In this document: in pieces, positions 61,094 to 64,000 of the stretch
Layout of the letters: the number at the start of each line of letters is the position of its first letter
How positions within the stretch are numbered: the stretch's first letter is position 1
Assembly (NCBI RefSeq): GCF_016864575.1
Contig: NZ_CP044127.1
Location: forward strand, 434,001 to 498,000
Length of the DNA stretch: 64,000 bases
DNA from: Rhizobium sp. BG4
GTDB taxonomy: Bacteria > Pseudomonadota > Alphaproteobacteria > Rhizobiales > Rhizobiaceae
Direction: 5' to 3'
Notes under the pieces: generated by a model
What the model saw: only the letters and a program-made list of their open reading frames with translations
Told to the model about the DNA's origin: nothing
Databases searched by the model: none
Translations under genes and position numbers: made by a program

Positions 61094-61558
61094 TCAGCGC
61101 TCCGACGACGAGGCACGAATGGGTTCTGGGCTCGTTAATTTTGTGATAGCCTCAACTCTCGCGTCGACGATTTTCAGCGAGCGGAACACGTTTCGGAGCA
61201 CCGTCTCGATCTCACGCAAAAGATTGGCGACCTGGCGCGGTTGTTCCATGGTCTTCTTCATCGACCCTTCCACCAAGGCCACTCCAATGCCGATCAACTC
61301 TTTCAAGTCGTTGCCGCGAAATGTCGAGCGCTTCAGCGCATGTTGATCCGCCTCTAAGACAAGCTCTGCTGCTTCGTGAACTGTCTTCCAGGCACGTGCG
61401 ACCGCTGCCTTGACCTTCGCGCTGCCAGCATTGTCGTGCACCGCTGTATATGCCGCAGCCGTTGGCTCCAGTGCTGCATTTGCTGCGGCCAGAATTTCGT
61501 CATAGCTGACTGACACATCAATCCCCTGGGCACTAAGGCAGACGATCTTTAGTTGCAT
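61094..61558 (-). CDS. Hypothetical helical protein
   Basis: A 154 aa protein starting MQLKIVCLSAQGIDVSVSYD. Largely Ala-rich helix (ILAAANAALEPTAAAYTAVH, KAAVARAWKTVHEAAELVLE) and a second amphipathic part (LREIETVLRNVFRSLKIVDA). No family recognised. The ATG at 61558 is chosen because the in-frame extension upstream is not protein-like; the ribosome site is weak. Confidence 0.5.
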   Translation of the reverse strand: MQLKIVCLSAQGIDVSVSYDEILAAANAALEPTAAAYTAVHDNAGSAKVKAAVARAWKTVHEAAELVLEADQHALKRSTFRGNDLKELIGIGVALVEGSMKKTMEQPRQVANLLREIETVLRNVFRSLKIVDARVEAITKLTSPEPIRASSSER

Positions 61559-61860
61559 GGCGGCAGAAGAAAGTCGAGATATAAGTAGCGAGGTGACGAG
61601 GGTTTCACGCGGCAAAGACCGCCGCTTGCACCGCGCCGCAATGACCGAGCAAGTTGCGACGCAAAAGGACGATTGAAGACCTAATATCATCGAGGCTGCC
61701 GGGCAGTGCCCGGCCTCCTGCGAAAGCCGGACGTTGAGATCGGCTGATGCACGTCTGCTGGCCGCGCTCTACCGCTTTCGGATGAGTTGACTAACACCTT
61801 GCTCCTCCTACTTCCGAAGGATCGCGCGCACGCCTGAGCGGGCGCAGCGAGGGAGACGTC

Positions 61861-62058
61861 ATGATTTTTGCAAAAGCGACCGAAATCTATCGTCGAGGCG
61901 GACGAGAAGATCTCATCAATGCCATCGAGGCGTTCTCCATTGCGACGAAAGCACAAATTCTTGCCGACATCGGATTTGCAGCACCAGCGACAATCGAACC
62001 TGATGGCCCACAGGAAGAAGCAGCCGATCCGTCTTGCGACGAGATCCACTGCTTCTAG
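61861..62058 (+). CDS. Small hypothetical protein
   Basis: A 65 aa acidic protein, MIFAKATEIYRRGGREDLIN..., with helix AIEAFSIATKAQILADIGF and an acidic Cys-containing tail (EEAADPSCDEIHCF). GGGAGA six bases before the ATG supports translation. Function unknown. The 61559-61860 interval has nothing else. Confidence 0.5.
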   Translation: MIFAKATEIYRRGGREDLINAIEAFSIATKAQILADIGFAAPATIEPDGPQEEAADPSCDEIHCF

Positions 62059-62185
62059 ACCAGATGCTCAAAGACCCAAACGGCTTACGATTGCGTGACA
62101 AGTTGGCGAGAAGCCTTCTTCTCTCCGCAAGTGTTATGCGCAAGGATGCCGCAGAGTGACGCATCATGCCCCGAATAAAATGTCT

Positions 62186-62202
62186 GGCGGCGCCACGCCG
62201 CC
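62186..62202 (-). terminator. Hairpin terminator of the cupredoxin gene
   Basis: On the minus strand GGCGGCG-TGG-CGCCGCC followed by AGACATTTTATT, just past the stop at 62213. Confidence 0.55.
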
Positions 62203-62212
62203 CGACGGCGGC

Positions 62213-62638
62213 TTATTTGACTGCAGTCAGCGTGGCATGCATGCCCGCTTCGTAATGCCCCTTGATGTTGCAGAGCAAGAGATAGGAACCTGGAGCGAGC
62301 TTGGCCTTCAGTGTGCCGTCGGCCCCAGGCTTGAGGTCGGACACTTCGCCTAGGCTCTTGAGTTGCTTCTCATCCACGCGATGCTTGCCCTTGACGACGG
62401 AGACCTGCTGGTCGGCACTCTTGAGCTTGACCAGAACCATTTCATGTTCCTCGGTCATCGCATCATTGTGGACCTTGAACAGCACGTCGCCTGCCTTCAC
62501 GGTCGGCTGGTCGACGGTCAGGGTCATTGGTCCGCCGCCCTCTCCGCCTTCTGTCACCGTCACCGTTGTTGCGGCAAGCGCTGGCGTCGCGAGACACAGC
62601 GTTAAAAGCGTAGCAAAAATGCTCTTGTTTTGCAGCAT
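62213..62638 (-). CDS. Periplasmic cupredoxin-like protein
   Basis: A 141 aa protein with signal peptide MLQNKSIFATLLTLCLATPA (cleavage near ALAATT). The mature domain has the type I copper ligand pattern: His in EEHEMVLVKL, then Cys-His-Met in LLLCNIKGHYEAGMHATLTV, similar to sulfocyanin and plastocyanin-like proteins. It could shuttle electrons or bind copper. AGGAG lies ten bases before ATG 62638. It is next to a sensor kinase gene in the same direction (150 nt apart), which might belong to a copper or envelope response. Confidence 0.85.
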   Translation of the reverse strand: MLQNKSIFATLLTLCLATPALAATTVTVTEGGEGGGPMTLTVDQPTVKAGDVLFKVHNDAMTEEHEMVLVKLKSADQQVSVVKGKHRVDEKQLKSLGEVSDLKPGADGTLKAKLAPGSYLLLCNIKGHYEAGMHATLTAVK

Positions 62639-62788
62639 GCGTTCAGGTCTCCTGGATTGAACAAAACCAGAGGCACATAGGGGCGAAATCTGACAGTTAC
62701 CTGAAATCAAGAAATAACAGAAATATTCGCGTCATCGTCCAGGCGCGAGTCAACGACAGTATTCCTGCGGCACAGAGCGTCTGGCTGA

Positions 62789-64000
62789 TCAGCGCATGGC
62801 GACCGGAAGCCTGATCGTCACCACCAGGCCATGGCTTTGTCGCACGGCCAGTTCGACCGAACCGCCGTACATTTCAGCCAGCTCTGCCGCGATAGTAAGC
62901 CCGAACCCATCGCCTGGCTTCGTCTCATCCAGCCGGCGTCCGGGAGAAAGGACGTCACCGATAAAGGCTTCCTCGATGCCCGGGCCGTCATCCGCGATGA
63001 CGACGGCGACATTGTCCTGCTCGATTGTGGTTGAGATTTGAACCTCCGAAGCGGCCCATTTGAAGGCGTTATCGATGATGCCTGCCAGTATCTCGTCTGC
63101 ATCCTCCGGAGAACAGTTCAGAAAGGTTCCACTCGAAACGCTATTCCTGATGACGATCTTGCGGTCCGCGTAGATCCTCGACATCATTTCCAGAATATCG
63201 TCGATCCTTGGAGCCAGCTCGATCGAAAAGTAATGACCTGCATCGGCAAAGCTGGACCGTGTCCTACCGAGGTGATGTCGGATGTTCCGGTCAATGCGCG
63301 CCACGAGCGCCCTCGACGCTCCGCTTGGATCGTTATCATCATTGAGAGCAAGACCAAGGCCTGCCACTGGTGTTTTCAGCCCATGGGCCAGGTTGGCAAA
63401 CTGAAGCCTGGTCTGGGCCAGACGAAGTCTGTTGGCTTCGACCAGATGGTTGATTTCCTCCACTATTGGAAAAAGCTCGGCAGCTTGTGCTGGCGGCAGG
63501 GCGGATCGCTGCGCCGTCGCGATCTCAGCGATTTGACCGGAAAGCCTGCGAAGCGGAGAAAGTCCAAAGCGCACCTGAAGAACACTTCCGATGATCAAGC
63601 AGGCACCCAGTATCAGCATGGCGGGAACCAGAAAGACCAATGCCCTCTTCGAGGGCACGCTCAACGCAGATGAGGGGGCAGAGGCGACAATCTCCATACC
63701 GGTTCCGCCGACAAAAGTCCTCGCGACCCGGAAGTGCAGATCCCCGCCGCGGCCGTCACCTCCGTCGGCTGCTTGTGAGGTGCCTGTCAGCAACCGACGC
63801 CAGTCAAACGGCGACGGTGGGCTTTCGATCGTTTCGCTGCCAAGAGAACGCGACGACAGCCTTTGGCCCTTTGCCTCGACCTGCCAGTACCAACCGGAAC
63901 CTTGCCGGTCGAAAGGAGGGGCATCCACAGATCCTCGCAAGCCGACACCGCCATCAGCGCCGATAACGATTGCATTGCGTATGGTCTCGATCTGAAGGTC
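62789..64000 (-). CDS. Sensor histidine kinase, N-terminus beyond window
   Basis: The last 404 codons of a membrane kinase. A periplasmic part with GWYWQVEAKGQRL is followed by a membrane helix (ALVFLVPAMLILGACLIIGS). A HAMP-like linker (GLSPLRRLSGQIAEI) follows, then the dimerisation helix with a PhoQ-like box (FANLAHGLKTPVAGL; His is the phospho-acceptor). The ATPase domain has N-box EILAGIIDNAFKWA and G-boxes ADDGPGI and GDGFGLTIAAEL. The response regulator partner is expected just outside the right edge. The frame stays open to the edge. Confidence 0.92.
   Translation of the reverse strand, partial: DLQIETIRNAIVIGADGGVGLRGSVDAPPFDRQGSGWYWQVEAKGQRLSSRSLGSETIESPPSPFDWRRLLTGTSQAADGGDGRGGDLHFRVARTFVGGTGMEIVASAPSSALSVPSKRALVFLVPAMLILGACLIIGSVLQVRFGLSPLRRLSGQIAEIATAQRSALPPAQAAELFPIVEEINHLVEANRLRLAQTRLQFANLAHGLKTPVAGLGLALNDDNDPSGASRALVARIDRNIRHHLGRTRSSFADAGHYFSIELAPRIDDILEMMSRIYADRKIVIRNSVSSGTFLNCSPEDADEILAGIIDNAFKWAASEVQISTTIEQDNVAVVIADDGPGIEEAFIGDVLSPGRRLDETKPGDGFGLTIAAELAEMYGGSVELAVRQSHGLVVTIRLPVAMR

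Noticed and set aside
1..64000. tRNA, rRNA, insertion sequences, integrases, replication or conjugation genes
   Set aside because: None recognised on reading both strands; a tRNA scan was not run, so a missed tRNA cannot be fully excluded.

Overview
The window looks like an accessory stretch of a Rhizobiaceae genome (Rhizobium, Neorhizobium or Sinorhizobium type), possibly from a secondary replicon. It has no rRNA, tRNA or housekeeping operon. It does carry many families typical of that group: three SyrB-like proteins, DUF982, DUF2934, DUF3606, DUF3072, a KGG protein, GlsB, DUF892, an Hsp20, Ku remnants, a LOV-domain HisKA_2-type histidine kinase with a single-domain receiver, and many 50-110 aa orphan proteins. 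No insertion sequence, CRISPR array or phage gene was seen.

The core is a complete set of genes linking trehalose and alpha-glucan, spread over 43 kb: treZ (cut by the left edge), the operon glgE > treS-maltokinase fusion > glgB (29687 down to 20970), treY (33064-35571) and glgX (41323-43407). Read together they form a loop. TreS turns trehalose into maltose, its fused kinase domain makes maltose-1-phosphate, GlgE and GlgB build branched glucan, GlgX debranches it, and TreY plus TreZ return trehalose. otsA/otsB are absent from the window.

The most striking regulatory signal is the motif GGAAC-N17-GTT, the promoter type of the alphaproteobacterial general stress response sigma factor EcfG (RpoE2). 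By eye I find about twenty copies with a 17 nt spacer plus a few with 18 nt. Nearly all are correctly oriented 25-180 nt before a start codon, and three intergenic regions hold divergent pairs. All four trehalose/glucan transcription units have one. So do glsB, a DUF982-DUF2243 operon, DUF2934, a KGG protein, a DUF3606-xth (exonuclease III) operon, DUF3072, DUF72, an SDR, an alpha/beta hydrolase, an antiporter operon, several small orphan genes, and an apparent ~100 nt small RNA with CU-rich loops. About 2 N17 matches would be expected by chance. The window thus reads as a stress-response island, and its LOV kinase/receiver pair resembles the LovK/LovR modulators of the same response.

Layout: 1-5.5 kb treZ, DUF892, a YpfJ-type protease, broken DUF1003, glsB, ku wreckage. 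5.5-10 kb SyrB-like and orphan genes. 10-12 kb LOV kinase, receiver and small partner. 12-20 kb small secreted proteins, ArsR, broken SyrB-like, adenylate cyclase, CGNR regulator divergent from an EamA exporter. 20-30 kb glgB-treS-glgE. 30-41 kb Hsp20, orphans, treY, DUF982/DUF2243, broken DUF4142, KGG, MOSC, phosphoesterase, sRNA. 41-50 kb glgX, CBS, flavoprotein, DUF2156, LuxR solo, CorA, exonuclease. 50-64 kb ArsR, antiporter, hydrolase, SDR, exonuclease III, J-domain protein, DUF72, orphans, cupredoxin, and a sensor kinase cut by the right edge.

At least eight small accessory genes or fragments are broken by single-base indels or stop codons (two ku pieces, DUF1003, a SyrB-like gene, DUF4142, an iron permease, an XRE regulator, a phasin-like stress protein). 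The five long glucan genes (2.1-3.3 kb, the edge-truncated treZ aside) are intact. This argues for real decay rather than poor sequence, though read data would be needed to be sure.
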